Shown: piece by piece, positions 51,901-59,678 of the stretch | Numbering within the stretch: the stretch's first letter is position 1 | Layout of the letters: each line of letters opens with the position of its first letter | Made by a program: the position numbers and the translations under genes | The notes under the pieces: model-generated | Databases searched by the model: none | Told to the model about the DNA's origin: nothing | The model's input: the letters and a program-made list of their open reading frames with translations, nothing else | Assembly: GCA_902801375.1 (NCBI GenBank) | Contig: CADCIB010000002.1 | Span: 293,500-357,499 of the forward strand | Source: an uncultured Prevotellaceae bacterium | GTDB lineage: Bacteria; Bacteroidota; Bacteroidia; Bacteroidales; Bacteroidaceae | Length of the DNA: 64,000 nucleotides | Direction of reading: 5' to 3'

Positions 51901-53865
51901 GAGATATACAAAGAGTTTTTTGTGGACAAGATCAACGACTTTATGGTGCATTTGCAAAATAGGATGTCTGACCAACTATCCTTATATAGAGAGGGCTATT
52001 GTGCCATATTAATCAGACTGACTGTTATATTTGCTCCAAGTGAGCAAACGCGTGGCATAGCATTGTATTTAGCAGACGAGGCCGTAAAATATATTGAATA
52101 TGCTGTACAGAATCGCAGCGAGCGTTGCGGTTATTTACTGCAGATATGCCGTGAATATGCCTTAATGGGAGAGAATGATAAGGCAACTGTCGTTTATCAC
52201 GAAGTGATGCGTAGTTCCATGGGGCCGGAATGGTATAAAGAGGCACAATTAGAGTTTATCAACCGCTTCAAAAGTTTAGATGTAGCTTTTGATAAAAAAC
52301 AGATTGCCCACTTGGCGGCTATTTTCGAGGAAGCATCAGGTGAAATGACCTTCCAACGATACGTTAGGCAACAAAAGAATACTTTTGTTGCAACAATTGC
52401 AAAAACTTCATCGTTAAAAGACGCAATAGCATATTATAAGTTTGAGACACTTCCTGCTGCGGACCGAATTGTGAAAAATGCAGAGGAGTGGAAGGTGGAT
52501 ATGCCGAAGGTTGGTGAAGGATATGAACTTGGATGCAACCATCTGATAGAAGCAAGTGCAATTTGCCAACTATTAGAGGAATGTAAAGAAGTATCGCCGT
52601 ATATTCGGTATTCAATAAGCGAATTGTTCTGGGATAACTGGGACAAGATGCATAACGATTACCAATATGCTGAGCTTCATGCAGGTATTTTCACTGTCTT
52701 GGGAGAAAATAAGGTGCAGGAAGATTTGTTGCCCAGAATGGCAGAATACTTTATTGATGAGTATAACCACGATGGAAAAAGTGATTATCTAAATGAACTG
52801 GAACGTTTGAAGATTCCGACAGCAATCCTTAATGAGTTGGAAGGCAAGTTAGAAGAGTTGGGCTATAAATGGAAAAGGGCTTCCAAGAATAGAAAAAATG
52901 ATGTGATAGAGGAGGAACGCATTGAGAAGCTCTCAGACTTGCCTACTAGCCAAGCTGTTCTTGAGAAATGTAGGAAAGATATAGTCTCACCATTAGGTAG
53001 CTATTGGTATTCGCTGAGTGAAATCATAAGTCCACTTATCAGAAAAACGGATTTTAGTTTCAATGAACTATTTGAGGTGGTGACAGGACATTATGACATC
53101 AATGTTAGGCCATCTGCGGAACAATTTGAGAAGTTTAATTGGTTTGTAGGAAAACTGGAGGAGAGTGATAAAGACGAACAAATGATTCATTTGTTAATCT
53201 GGTTCTTGTTACACCCCGACAGAACTATTTCGGCTAGAGCGTTTGAATCAATTTGTTGGCTTGTCAAATATGATGAAAGAGTGATTGATTGCTTGATTGA
53301 TGAGGTCGTGAGTCCGTCAGAGATAGGACTAGCTACGCAAGCATCTGCTGTATTACTTGAAATGGCAAAGGATAATCCCGATAGGGTATTGGCTCATACG
53401 AAGATGAAAGATAATGAGGCGCAATTACTACATATCCCTCTTTTTTCTGTTTCCAGGAATCTCTATGAGATGGCTAAAGTATTTGCTGAGAAATGTGGCT
53501 ATGCCGACCTGTTAAATGAATTGAAGTCAGTGATTCCTGAATCATTACCAGATAGGGGAGATGTATGGATTGACTTTGAAGATAAGATGTTCGTAGAACA
53601 TAAGATTGATAAGCTCAATAACCTGAATGTTACTGGTAGAGACTTCGCAACGCAGTATCTTGATGAAGTACATGCGATGGCTAAGAATGGGTCTATTAGG
53701 GTGCTGATTCGGTCGGGCCTATACGTCCAAAGGAGTTTTTATCTGGATTATCCACCTAAAGGAAGATATAGTCGGATAATGGAGAACTTGTTTGACAGAA
53801 TTCTCTATAGCAAAGTGGATAACGCAAGGGCTGGGCAGGTGTATTACGCAATCAATGATTTTTAG
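48907..53865 (+). CDS. Trypsin-like protease fused to a STAND (NACHT-type) NTPase, Avs type I-like
   Basis: 1652 residues. Residues 1-175 form a trypsin/HtrA-type serine protease with an intact triad: His31 (LLTAWHTV), Asp63 (ENADVAVLKV), Ser139 (YSGMSGAPVF). Residues about 205-480 are a P-loop NTPase: Walker A GSPGCGKTT (226-234) and Walker B GVIFIDGLDEL (Asp323, Asp326, Glu327) as in NACHT/STAND proteins. The rest, about 1150 residues, is alpha-helical and TPR/HEAT-like, the usual sensor part. Established: Avs proteins use this part to recognise phage proteins, then oligomerise and activate the N-terminal effector. Inference: infection switches on the protease. It overlaps nothing; the next small gene starts 1 bp after its stop. 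Confidence 0.9.
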   Translation: MYEKLIVQVICDKEIGTAFYVAPDLLLTAWHTVESFKNDGNNVVKAVGGDLKFVVDKIYENADVAVLKVQGKTSEEYLPLLSHHIRIGESCITFGYPDTAKLKGQRINGNINQKVLDSTADYNLQTDDTGDCLNYSGMSGAPVFQGDNVVGVVIEQIGNSLNLVSVQKLNDIQEEGYLPIETEQGVTTIPASIAQDVEASQPNFDVIQALDERLTERSSKWVLLYGSPGCGKTTLTAYFESEYENLEVLGRFFFKVPNDTRSRAERCSQGFFVNWLETIYANRTGAELVKSSFEDKRNGIAGWLRVISRVLLNEGKRGVIFIDGLDELSTENANRVDDFLSLIPDTLPDNISIVLSCITKEILPASVIGRIAADDYIEVTPLKMAACESFIQENSGEWSKPYSFIQAVAVKTEGHPLYMNYLCRYISETFNETTKECELNDWLMSLPTINGDIRSYYEAVWKKADPKGVVFEVLALLSQTRGPIEEEHLIGMMKSPNPFEFKSVTKEFWHLLKEKDSDVYEIYHSSFRLFITGNLSTIINYTNDQIAAYCDAHKEQIYSIENHLHHVVNGSDVRKGLAMCNQNWADQCAINDVSPDLVMHDIKECLSLAVDNNLPIEVVRLMLLAQRIEMRCDSIMVDNAKEVADIKILMGKPAVALKYLVRDNSLLVGIDTAISYLRCLFELGYEDEAYTLSCAIEAAIRKEINENIGKKSSPYVFVLKGQLMVEGILAGYEDPAHLPHYLSFLNRLIEGKDEGTIKMKSMIREMILAYQISNELRSGKKIDIGQHLKKYEIDWNEEFLMFFVKVIALYDHIDTGLHAIGHNEAFNDCLRQVEEAMLSHTFKFCEDELKMLPSGLIDKIIRTDIVQKILKDYGPNPGSFVFRKDNGVDVDADSLNHFYQESLYLAYLDEELTCPALNRNYHGDISWARYIEALVARTAYVNGVLYRKRAVGEDYQGMYATVKEIIDSMDFSFEQRVRWKRSYLLPEELIPFVYDKLAEIYKEFFVDKINDFMVHLQNRMSDQLSLYREGYCAILIRLTVIFAPSEQTRGIALYLADEAVKYIEYAVQNRSERCGYLLQICREYALMGENDKATVVYHEVMRSSMGPEWYKEAQLEFINRFKSLDVAFDKKQIAHLAAIFEEASGEMTFQRYVRQQKNTFVATIAKTSSLKDAIAYYKFETLPAADRIVKNAEEWKVDMPKVGEGYELGCNHLIEASAICQLLEECKEVSPYIRYSISELFWDNWDKMHNDYQYAELHAGIFTVLGENKVQEDLLPRMAEYFIDEYNHDGKSDYLNELERLKIPTAILNELEGKLEELGYKWKRASKNRKNDVIEEERIEKLSDLPTSQAVLEKCRKDIVSPLGSYWYSLSEIISPLIRKTDFSFNELFEVVTGHYDINVRPSAEQFEKFNWFVGKLEESDKDEQMIHLLIWFLLHPDRTISARAFESICWLVKYDERVIDCLIDEVVSPSEIGLATQASAVLLEMAKDNPDRVLAHTKMKDNEAQLLHIPLFSVSRNLYEMAKVFAEKCGYADLLNELKSVIPESLPDRGDVWIDFEDKMFVEHKIDKLNNLNVTGRDFATQYLDEVHAMAKNGSIRVLIRSGLYVQRSFYLDYPPKGRYSRIMENLFDRILYSKVDNARAGQVYYAINDF

Positions 53866-53866
53866 T

Positions 53867-54124
53867 ATGGCAAAAGACCTACATTCATCATATCCAGAGA
53901 GAAGGTACTTTGAAAGAGGTGCCAATCTTTTGAGAGAGTGTTTGGAGAATGACCGCATTCATTTTTCTACAAGTGTTGCTAGTCAAACTGCGGACTCTAT
54001 TATGCGTGTGAGAGTTTTGCCTAACGGGAGGTTGAATCTTGACACAGTTGATGAACTTGTAAGATCAAGTTTTCATATGTTAGCATCAGACATATTTAAT
54101 CAAATGCATGAAAGAGAAGAGTAA
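53867..54124 (+). CDS. Small protein A of the STAND operon (85 residues)
   Basis: Starts at the ATG at 53867, one base after the STAND stop (the longer frame from 53792 overlaps the STAND gene and is not needed). Residues MAKDLHSSYPERRYFERGAN..., with a core VRVLPNGRLNLDTVDELVR and then a short helix. No family known to me. Its core resembles that of the next protein, ARYLPNRRIEITNIDERMR: both share LPN-R-[LI]-x-[LI]-x-[TN]-[VI]-DE-x-[VM]-R. Its 3' end overlaps the next gene by 17 bp. Probably a functional partner of the STAND protein. Confidence 0.6.
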   Translation: MAKDLHSSYPERRYFERGANLLRECLENDRIHFSTSVASQTADSIMRVRVLPNGRLNLDTVDELVRSSFHMLASDIFNQMHEREE

Positions 54125-54395
54125 ATACGGTATGCCGCCACCTGATTCAAGAGCGGCCTTTGAGCATAATGTGTTTTTACTTGTTGATGAGTTAGAGCAG
54201 CATGCCGGTGATGAAGCCTTCTTGGCAAACCGCGCATGGGCTTTAGGTGACTCATTCGAACATGCACGGTATCTTCCCAACCGAAGAATAGAAATAACCA
54301 ATATAGACGAAAGAATGCGCAATTTAGCCAACATGATGGACTGGATGAAATATTTACCTCCGATACAATTTGAAAAGAATCACAATAATGACTGA
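54108..54395 (+). CDS. Small protein B of the STAND operon (95 residues)
   Basis: Overlaps the previous gene by 17 bp and the next by 8 bp, so the set is translationally coupled. About 95 residues: an N-terminal helical half (AFEHNVFLLVDELEQHAG) and the shared core YLPNRRIEITNIDERMRNLANMM. The similarity to the previous protein in this core, and the similar size, suggest that the two arose by duplication. No catalytic motif is visible. Function unknown; assignment of this frame rests on context and overlap. Confidence 0.6.
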   Translation: MKEKSKYGMPPPDSRAAFEHNVFLLVDELEQHAGDEAFLANRAWALGDSFEHARYLPNRRIEITNIDERMRNLANMMDWMKYLPPIQFEKNHNND

Positions 54396-55161
54396 AATAA
54401 AAGAACTGTTTGCTGAAGAGTTAACCTTACTGAAGAAGATTCAAAAGTACGGGAAAGGACATTCACAGGGTGAACTGGAACGGGTTGAGAAGGTTAAGCT
54501 ACTCCTGTTATACCGTATCTACTCAAATCTGTATTCATCACTGCTGTTAACTGCGCAGGTCTTGAAAATTGGAAATATTTCATTTTTTCAGTTACCGATA
54601 GGATTGTTGTTGCGTTGTTGCTTTACCGATTGTTTGTTCTCCCTATACATACAGCGTGCTGGCAAGAAACGAGCTTACGAGGAACTTGACCTGAGAACAA
54701 TAGAGTATGCCAACTCTATGGTGGAGCGCAAAGAAGTATACAGAGATCAGGTGAAAAGTACGGGAAAGATACTTGATGATGTCTTTATAGACCATTTGTG
54801 GGAGTTGACGATGGAAGATAATTTCTTGGGACAGCTGACACTTGACGATAATCTGGAAGAGTTGACGGTAATAAAGCAATCGAAACAACAATTGAAAGAT
54901 GAAGGTTTTTCGAGGGTGAAGAGTGTTATGACCAAAGATGTTGTAAACTTCTTGATTAGGATTCCTGAACTTGAAAAAGAGGCAACACGATTGTTTCACT
55001 ATTACAAGTATTTCTCGCAATATGAACACTTCTCGGAGAACGGACAAGGGGATGTGCTCGCGTCGTCGAAAAAGGACGGTAATGATAATATCCATTTACC
55101 TTCGGCCATCCGAGCATTGAGCGCTGGGGTGGAGATTGTGATGAATAATCATGGCAAATAA
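54388..55161 (+). CDS. All-helical protein of unknown function, last gene of the STAND operon
   Basis: 257 residues from the ATG at 54388 (MTEIKELFAEELTLLK), which overlaps the previous stop (ATGACTGA). A Leu-rich segment (about 36-90) includes LLRCCFTDCLFSLYI, then a charged middle, and near the end YKYFSQYEHFSENG. An Arg-x4-Asp in the first part plus a Ser-x-Tyr-x-His near the end resembles the layout of HEPN-like families such as DUF5677 and AbiV; this is a pattern guess and not a firm assignment. The segment around 47-90 could also be membrane-seeking. Confidence 0.6.
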   Translation: MTEIKELFAEELTLLKKIQKYGKGHSQGELERVEKVKLLLLYRIYSNLYSSLLLTAQVLKIGNISFFQLPIGLLLRCCFTDCLFSLYIQRAGKKRAYEELDLRTIEYANSMVERKEVYRDQVKSTGKILDDVFIDHLWELTMEDNFLGQLTLDDNLEELTVIKQSKQQLKDEGFSRVKSVMTKDVVNFLIRIPELEKEATRLFHYYKYFSQYEHFSENGQGDVLASSKKDGNDNIHLPSAIRALSAGVEIVMNNHGK

Positions 55162-55182
55162 CGAATGAAAAGCGGTGTATAA

Positions 55183-55416
55183 ATGGAAAAAGTAAGATAC
55201 AAAAGCAATTGAAGAGAAAGCTTTGCACAGTCGAATCTGTTGTCGATGGAAGAGACTTTGAAGAAGGGTATTAAAGACTTCTCGTTTATCGCACCTTCAT
55301 AATATGCGGACAGACTACAACTGATGAAATACCTGAGTACGCACAGTTCGTATATCTATGCCAAGATATCAAAGGAATTGGATGTAGATATGCCATTGTC
55401 GAACGGTCGGTTGTGA
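55183..55416 (+). pseudogene. Decayed coding remnant with in-frame stops
   Basis: One frame from the ATG at 55183 reads SFAQSNLLSMEETLKKG, then IKDFSFIAPS and, after a stop, YADRLQLMKYLSTHSSYI and further protein-like sequence to TGA at 55414-55416, but is interrupted by TGA and TAA. The codon pattern looks like an old gene. Family not recognised. Confidence 0.45.
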
Positions 55417-55553
55417 ACCATAAAGAAACGATACTAAAGTTTCTTTGGCAATAGATGTTTATATCCTACTTCTTCATATTCTGCTGGATTCTGTATCTTG
55501 TGGAAAGGCAACGGGTCGGTGACGAACGCCGGGCGCTCGAACATGTTCGCTTG

Positions 55554-55786
55554 CTACCACCTGGACGCAAGAATGCGGATGGCTTCTTGGGTGATGCCCA
55601 TGATGCGGCGGACGTCGCGGTCTTCTAGGCCCATCTCGTAGAGGATGAGGAAGAAGGTGTTGTGGGCGGTCTTGGGAGCGTATTTCTTCTGGATGCGGCA
55701 GAAAGCGGGAAAGTCGATGGCCTTGTAGAAGTCGATGAAGCATTTGTAGTCGTTGTTCGAGACCTGAGGTTGTGCCGAATTGTTAA
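55554..55786 (-). pseudogene. C-terminal fragment of a helix-turn-helix protein
   Basis: The minus frame has no start and reads FIDFYKAIDFPAFCRIQKKY, then TFFLILYEMGLEDRDVRRIM and GITQEAIRILASRW, ending at TAG (55556-55554). This resembles the C-terminal sigma-like HTH found in Bacteroidales TPR/HTH regulators. The rest of the gene is gone; it is a fragment in the middle of the island. Confidence 0.6.
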
Positions 55787-55835
55787 ATCATGGCAAATAA
55801 TTGCTTAAAACGTGTGTGGTATCAAAAATAATTCC

Positions 55836-55843
55836 TATCTTTG
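55836..55843 (+). promoter_or_regulatory. -7 element upstream of the DUF4160 gene
   Basis: TATCTTTG matches TAnnTTTG, 29 bp before the start; the -33 region lacks a clear TTG at correct spacing. Confidence 0.5.
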
Positions 55844-55872
55844 TGGCGGATAAACAATAAAACGAAAGAAAT

Positions 55873-56112
55873 ATGCCAGAAGTATTCAGATTCTTTGGGT
55901 TCTCGTTCTTTTTCTACAGCAAGGAACATGAGCCGCTGCACATCCACGTGGAGGGCAATGGTGGCATGGCCAAGTTCGAGTGGAACGGCACTGAGTTTGT
56001 TCTCACTGAGAAGCAGGGCATTAAATCGAACGATTTTCGTAAAATCAAAACTGTGATTGACGAGAACGCTGACATCATCATCAAACGTTGGAACGAACAT
56101 TTCAATAAATAA
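55873..56112 (+). CDS. DUF4160 protein (toxin/antitoxin-like module partner)
   Basis: 79 residues. PEVFRFFGFSFFFYSKEHEP, HIHVEGNGGMAKFEW and a charged helical end match DUF4160, a small domain commonly paired with DUF2442. Such pairs are often listed as putative toxin-antitoxin systems, though the toxic role is not established. A strong Shine-Dalgarno AAAGGAGG at its stop serves the next gene, 14 bp away. Confidence 0.85.
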   Translation: MPEVFRFFGFSFFFYSKEHEPLHIHVEGNGGMAKFEWNGTEFVLTEKQGIKSNDFRKIKTVIDENADIIIKRWNEHFNK

Positions 56113-56126
56113 AGGAGGACAAGCCT

Positions 56127-56534
56127 ATGAAGATTAAGGAAATTTGGTTCGATGCCGAACACATATACGGTCGTGACGAGGAAGGACATGAGTACAGCCA
56201 GTCACTCCTCTGGTATCCTAAGTTGCGGATGGCTACCGACGAAGAAAGGGCTGCTTACACTTTTGGTTTCGATGGCATCCACTGGCGCGGACTTGACGAG
56301 GACATCAGTTTCGAGAGTTTTGCCTACGACGATACCGAGCCGACGCCCCTGCAGCGGTTCTTCCTTACCCATAAGGAAATCAACGTGGCAGAGTTTGCCC
56401 GTTCTTTGGGCATGAACGCCACCCTGCTACGCAACTACATCAATGGTTTCAAGAAGCCTTCTGCCGAGCGTGAAAGTGCCATCCTCGCCCACATCCACAA
56501 GTTGGGCAGGGAAATGATGGCGGCGTGTTTTTAA
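56127..56534 (+). CDS. DUF2442 protein with C-terminal helix-turn-helix
   Basis: 135 residues. N-terminal DUF2442 (KEIWFDAEHIYGRDEEGHEY, LLWYPKLRMATDEERAAY) followed by a HTH (NVAEFARSLGMNATLLRNYIN), a Cro/XRE-like DNA-binding part. As the second gene of a pair it is likely the DNA-binding partner and repressor of the operon. Start preceded by AAAGGAGG at 56111-56118, the clearest Shine-Dalgarno site in the window, which may mark a recently acquired module. Confidence 0.85.
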   Translation: MKIKEIWFDAEHIYGRDEEGHEYSQSLLWYPKLRMATDEERAAYTFGFDGIHWRGLDEDISFESFAYDDTEPTPLQRFFLTHKEINVAEFARSLGMNATLLRNYINGFKKPSAERESAILAHIHKLGREMMAACF

Positions 56535-56668
56535 CAATACAGTCCTTAATATCCTTCGTTCCTTTACTCTTGAGCGCATGTTTGAATCAATATACAGATA
56601 TTCTTCAAAATAACGATAATATAAAAACGTAAAATCATAAAGAATCATATAAAAATAAGAAACAAACT

Positions 56669-58954
56669 ATGATTAAAGCATTTATTTCACATAGTAGTAA
56701 ACAAAAAAGTTTTGCATTAGAATTAGTAGAAAGATTAGGTAGAGATTATTGCATTATTGACTGCTACAATTTTGAACCTGCCTACAAAACGCTTGATGAA
56801 ATCTATCGGAAGATAGACAATTCGACTGTTTTTGTACTTCTTGTGTCTCATGATAGTTTGAAATCAGAATGGGTAGAAAAAGAAATTAAATTTGCTATTC
56901 ATAAGTTGGATTCAGATAAGTTAAATCGTTTTTGGCCATATATAATTGATGAAACATTAAATGTAGAAGAGTGTCCCAAATGGATGAAAAATGATGAATG
57001 TTTTAATCTTCGCAAATTTAAAAGTCCATATATTTTGGCATGTGATATTGAACAAAAATTTAGAAAGATTCTTTGGGAAAAAAACACACGGCGGCAACTC
57101 TTAGATACTCTCATGGTTGGTAGAAACGAAGACATCGCAAAGTTTGAAGATAAATTTCAATCTTTTATAGGTCTAAAACTGCGGTCGTTGATTATTTCTG
57201 GCCGAGATGGTGTTGGTAAAGATACATTTGCAAAACAATGTATGCAAAAAGTCGGATATCCTCCAGAGATAGAGCCATACCGCATAAGTACTAATCCAAA
57301 TGAAAATGTTGAAAACTTCATTATTTACTTAAATATAATATCAAGAACATACTCTGATGACGAGTTACAACAGGTACTTAGTAAAGAGCCTAAAGAAAAG
57401 GCGAAAACCGTAGTTAAATTGTTGAACGAATTGTATAATACGCAGTCTGTTGTATTTGTAAATGATGATATGACATGTGTATTACCCAATAGGGATATGC
57501 CCCAATGGCTAAAAGATGTTATAGAAGATGACACTCTAAATAATCAATTAGGGCTCTTTATTATGACTCGAAAATCCCCTAATTCTTTTATTGAGTCAGA
57601 ACATCCCCAAGTTGCACATATACAATTAATGCCATTAAACCGTAAAGACAGAGTAAAATTGTTTATCAATTATGTTCGAGCTTATAAAATAGATAATATT
57701 ACAGAAGAAGATGTGAATTTTTTTGTAGACCAACTCCTGCAATCTCCACAACAAATACTTCAAGTCGTAGATGCATTAAAGACAAAACCTAAAGCATTAG
57801 TAAAAAAAGACATTCAAAATTTAATCCATATAGGTGACAAAAAAATACAACCGCTACTTGAATATTTTTCTGAGGATGAACAACGTTATCTTTTAATAAT
57901 CCTATCAAAAATCGATTTTGTTAGTTATGAATTATTAGAAGGAATATTTGAGGAGCGTATTATTGAAGCAATGGAAGCCATTGGTGAGATGATGGAATAT
58001 GGAATAGTTTGTGCATTTGGCCCTTCTGAGCGCTATTTCCGTCTTGATCATTACATAGCCGATTATATTAGGCGTTGCCATATGTCTCTTCCAAAAGACT
58101 GGGAACAACATGTAGATAATGTCCTTGAAAAACAAATAGCGGAATCAAAGAGTATAACAGAAGACACATCACTATATCTTTATGATATAAAACGAAGAAT
58201 TTTGTCTGGGAAGTCAGGCTCAAGTGTTTTTTTGATACCTTCAATCGTTGTTGGCACTATTGTAGAGATTTACAATAAACAAGATTACAAATTAGTGATA
58301 CAAATATGCGATTCTGTTTTAACAGAAATGCATAACTATTATGAAGATGTAGTTCGAGAATTACGTTATTGGTTATGCCTTGCTTTGTGTCGTACACAAA
58401 AGGAACGTTTCTTTGATGAGGTTAAAAATATTGAAGGTGCTGATTATTATTTTCTACTTGGTTTTTATCGCCGAATTGAAAAAAACTATAGTAGAGCTGA
58501 ATATTACTTTAGAAAAGCTCTTGATATATCTCATAACATGCAAAGGGCAAAACGAGAGCTTGTTACAGCATTATTGGCTCAAAACAAATATCAAGATGCA
58601 TTAAATATGGCAAAAGAGAATTATGAAAGTAACCCGGAAAATTCTTATCAGATCCATGGATATTTTCGTTGTTTAGTCAGGAAAAGCAATTTGGATAGAA
58701 ATGATTACTTAACACTTGAAGAACTTATGGGAGCAATGAAAAATAATCATTCTGACAAGCATGAAGAATTGTATTCTGCAATGAATATTGAATATCAAGC
58801 ATATATCAAGCATATGCCATATGAAAGTTTGTATGAATTAATAAAAGAAACCGAAAACCAATTTCCAAATTCATATAATGTCAAACGAGCAGTGCATTTA
58901 TATATGTTTAAACGTGGTATTGATACAAAAGAAATAATATTTGATGAGGATTAA
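56669..58954 (+). CDS. TIR-domain STAND NTPase with TPR-like C-terminus
   Basis: 761 residues. TIR domain at about residues 1-130 (KAFISHSSKQKSFALELVER, VFVLLVSHDSLKSEWVEKE) with the likely NADase catalytic Glu72. A STAND module follows: VGRNEDIAKFE at 150, Walker A GRDGVGKDT (178-186), Walker B-like VVFVNDD, and a helical region with TPR-like repeats near 580-660 (YYFRKALDISHNMQRAKREL). Established: bacterial TIR proteins deplete or modify NAD in antiphage immunity. Very AT-rich (about a third GC) compared with flanking genes, so likely acquired. No partner gene follows. Confidence 0.88.
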   Translation: MIKAFISHSSKQKSFALELVERLGRDYCIIDCYNFEPAYKTLDEIYRKIDNSTVFVLLVSHDSLKSEWVEKEIKFAIHKLDSDKLNRFWPYIIDETLNVEECPKWMKNDECFNLRKFKSPYILACDIEQKFRKILWEKNTRRQLLDTLMVGRNEDIAKFEDKFQSFIGLKLRSLIISGRDGVGKDTFAKQCMQKVGYPPEIEPYRISTNPNENVENFIIYLNIISRTYSDDELQQVLSKEPKEKAKTVVKLLNELYNTQSVVFVNDDMTCVLPNRDMPQWLKDVIEDDTLNNQLGLFIMTRKSPNSFIESEHPQVAHIQLMPLNRKDRVKLFINYVRAYKIDNITEEDVNFFVDQLLQSPQQILQVVDALKTKPKALVKKDIQNLIHIGDKKIQPLLEYFSEDEQRYLLIILSKIDFVSYELLEGIFEERIIEAMEAIGEMMEYGIVCAFGPSERYFRLDHYIADYIRRCHMSLPKDWEQHVDNVLEKQIAESKSITEDTSLYLYDIKRRILSGKSGSSVFLIPSIVVGTIVEIYNKQDYKLVIQICDSVLTEMHNYYEDVVRELRYWLCLALCRTQKERFFDEVKNIEGADYYFLLGFYRRIEKNYSRAEYYFRKALDISHNMQRAKRELVTALLAQNKYQDALNMAKENYESNPENSYQIHGYFRCLVRKSNLDRNDYLTLEELMGAMKNNHSDKHEELYSAMNIEYQAYIKHMPYESLYELIKETENQFPNSYNVKRAVHLYMFKRGIDTKEIIFDED

Positions 58955-58994
58955 TACAAGAAGTGTTTTATCTCTCCCGTCTTGATTCTTGACA

Positions 58995-59678
58995 TCATGC
59001 TTCTATCACCTCTAACCTATACCCGCGTTTTTTGAGTGACACGATGGAGATGCTGGTGTCGGGTTCGAGCAGTTTGCGGATGTAAGTTATCTGGACGTTG
59101 AGGGCGAGGGAGTTCGCATAACTATCGTTTCCCCAGACGTGTTCCAACAAATACGAACGCTCTACGGTCTGGCCAGTATGCTGGGCTAAGATGGCGAGGA
59201 TATCCGACTGGCGGGCGGAGAGGTGTTGCACCGTTCCGGCATATTCAATCGTAGAGAGGTTGCTGTCGAAAATGGTCTGGCCAATGACCATACGCGAGGG
59301 TAACGATGTCTGAAGATGCTCGAAACGCTCTTTAATCTTGGCAATCAGTTCTTCGGGATAGAACGGCTTGGGTATGTAGTCATTGCCTTTCAGGTCAAAC
59401 CCTTTCAGGCGGTCGGCCTTTTCCATCCGGTCGGTGAGGAAGAAGATCAACACGTCGCGGTCTTGCTCACGTATCATCTGTGCCAACTCGAAGCCGTTCA
59501 TCAGCGGCATGTTGATGTCGAGCAGTACCAAGTCGGGGCGGTTGGCAGCGTACATTTCCCATCCCGCACGTCCATTTTCGGCATACTCCACTTCATAGCC
59601 TTCCACCTCCAGAAACTTCCTTAGTAACTCCGAATTCAGGCGGTCATCGTCAACAAGCAATATTCTAATCCTCTCCAT
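58995..59678 (-). CDS. OmpR-family response regulator
   Basis: 227 residues. Receiver domain with the acidic pocket VDDD (Asp10-12), phospho-acceptor Asp54 (LVLLDINMP), and Lys in YIPKPF; C-terminal winged-helix DNA-binding domain (LLEHVWGNDSYANSLALNVQITYIRKLL). Overlaps the histidine kinase gene by 14 bp, downstream of it. It may act on the divergent GLPGLI operon. Confidence 0.93.
   Translation of the reverse strand: MERIRILLVDDDRLNSELLRKFLEVEGYEVEYAENGRAGWEMYAANRPDLVLLDINMPLMNGFELAQMIREQDRDVLIFFLTDRMEKADRLKGFDLKGNDYIPKPFYPEELIAKIKERFEHLQTSLPSRMVIGQTIFDSNLSTIEYAGTVQHLSARQSDILAILAQHTGQTVERSYLLEHVWGNDSYANSLALNVQITYIRKLLEPDTSISIVSLKKRGYRLEVIEA

Noticed and set aside
53792-53866. Upstream extension of the 85-residue small protein
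   Set aside because: This part overlaps the end of the STAND gene in another frame, and an ATG one base after that gene's stop gives a natural start.
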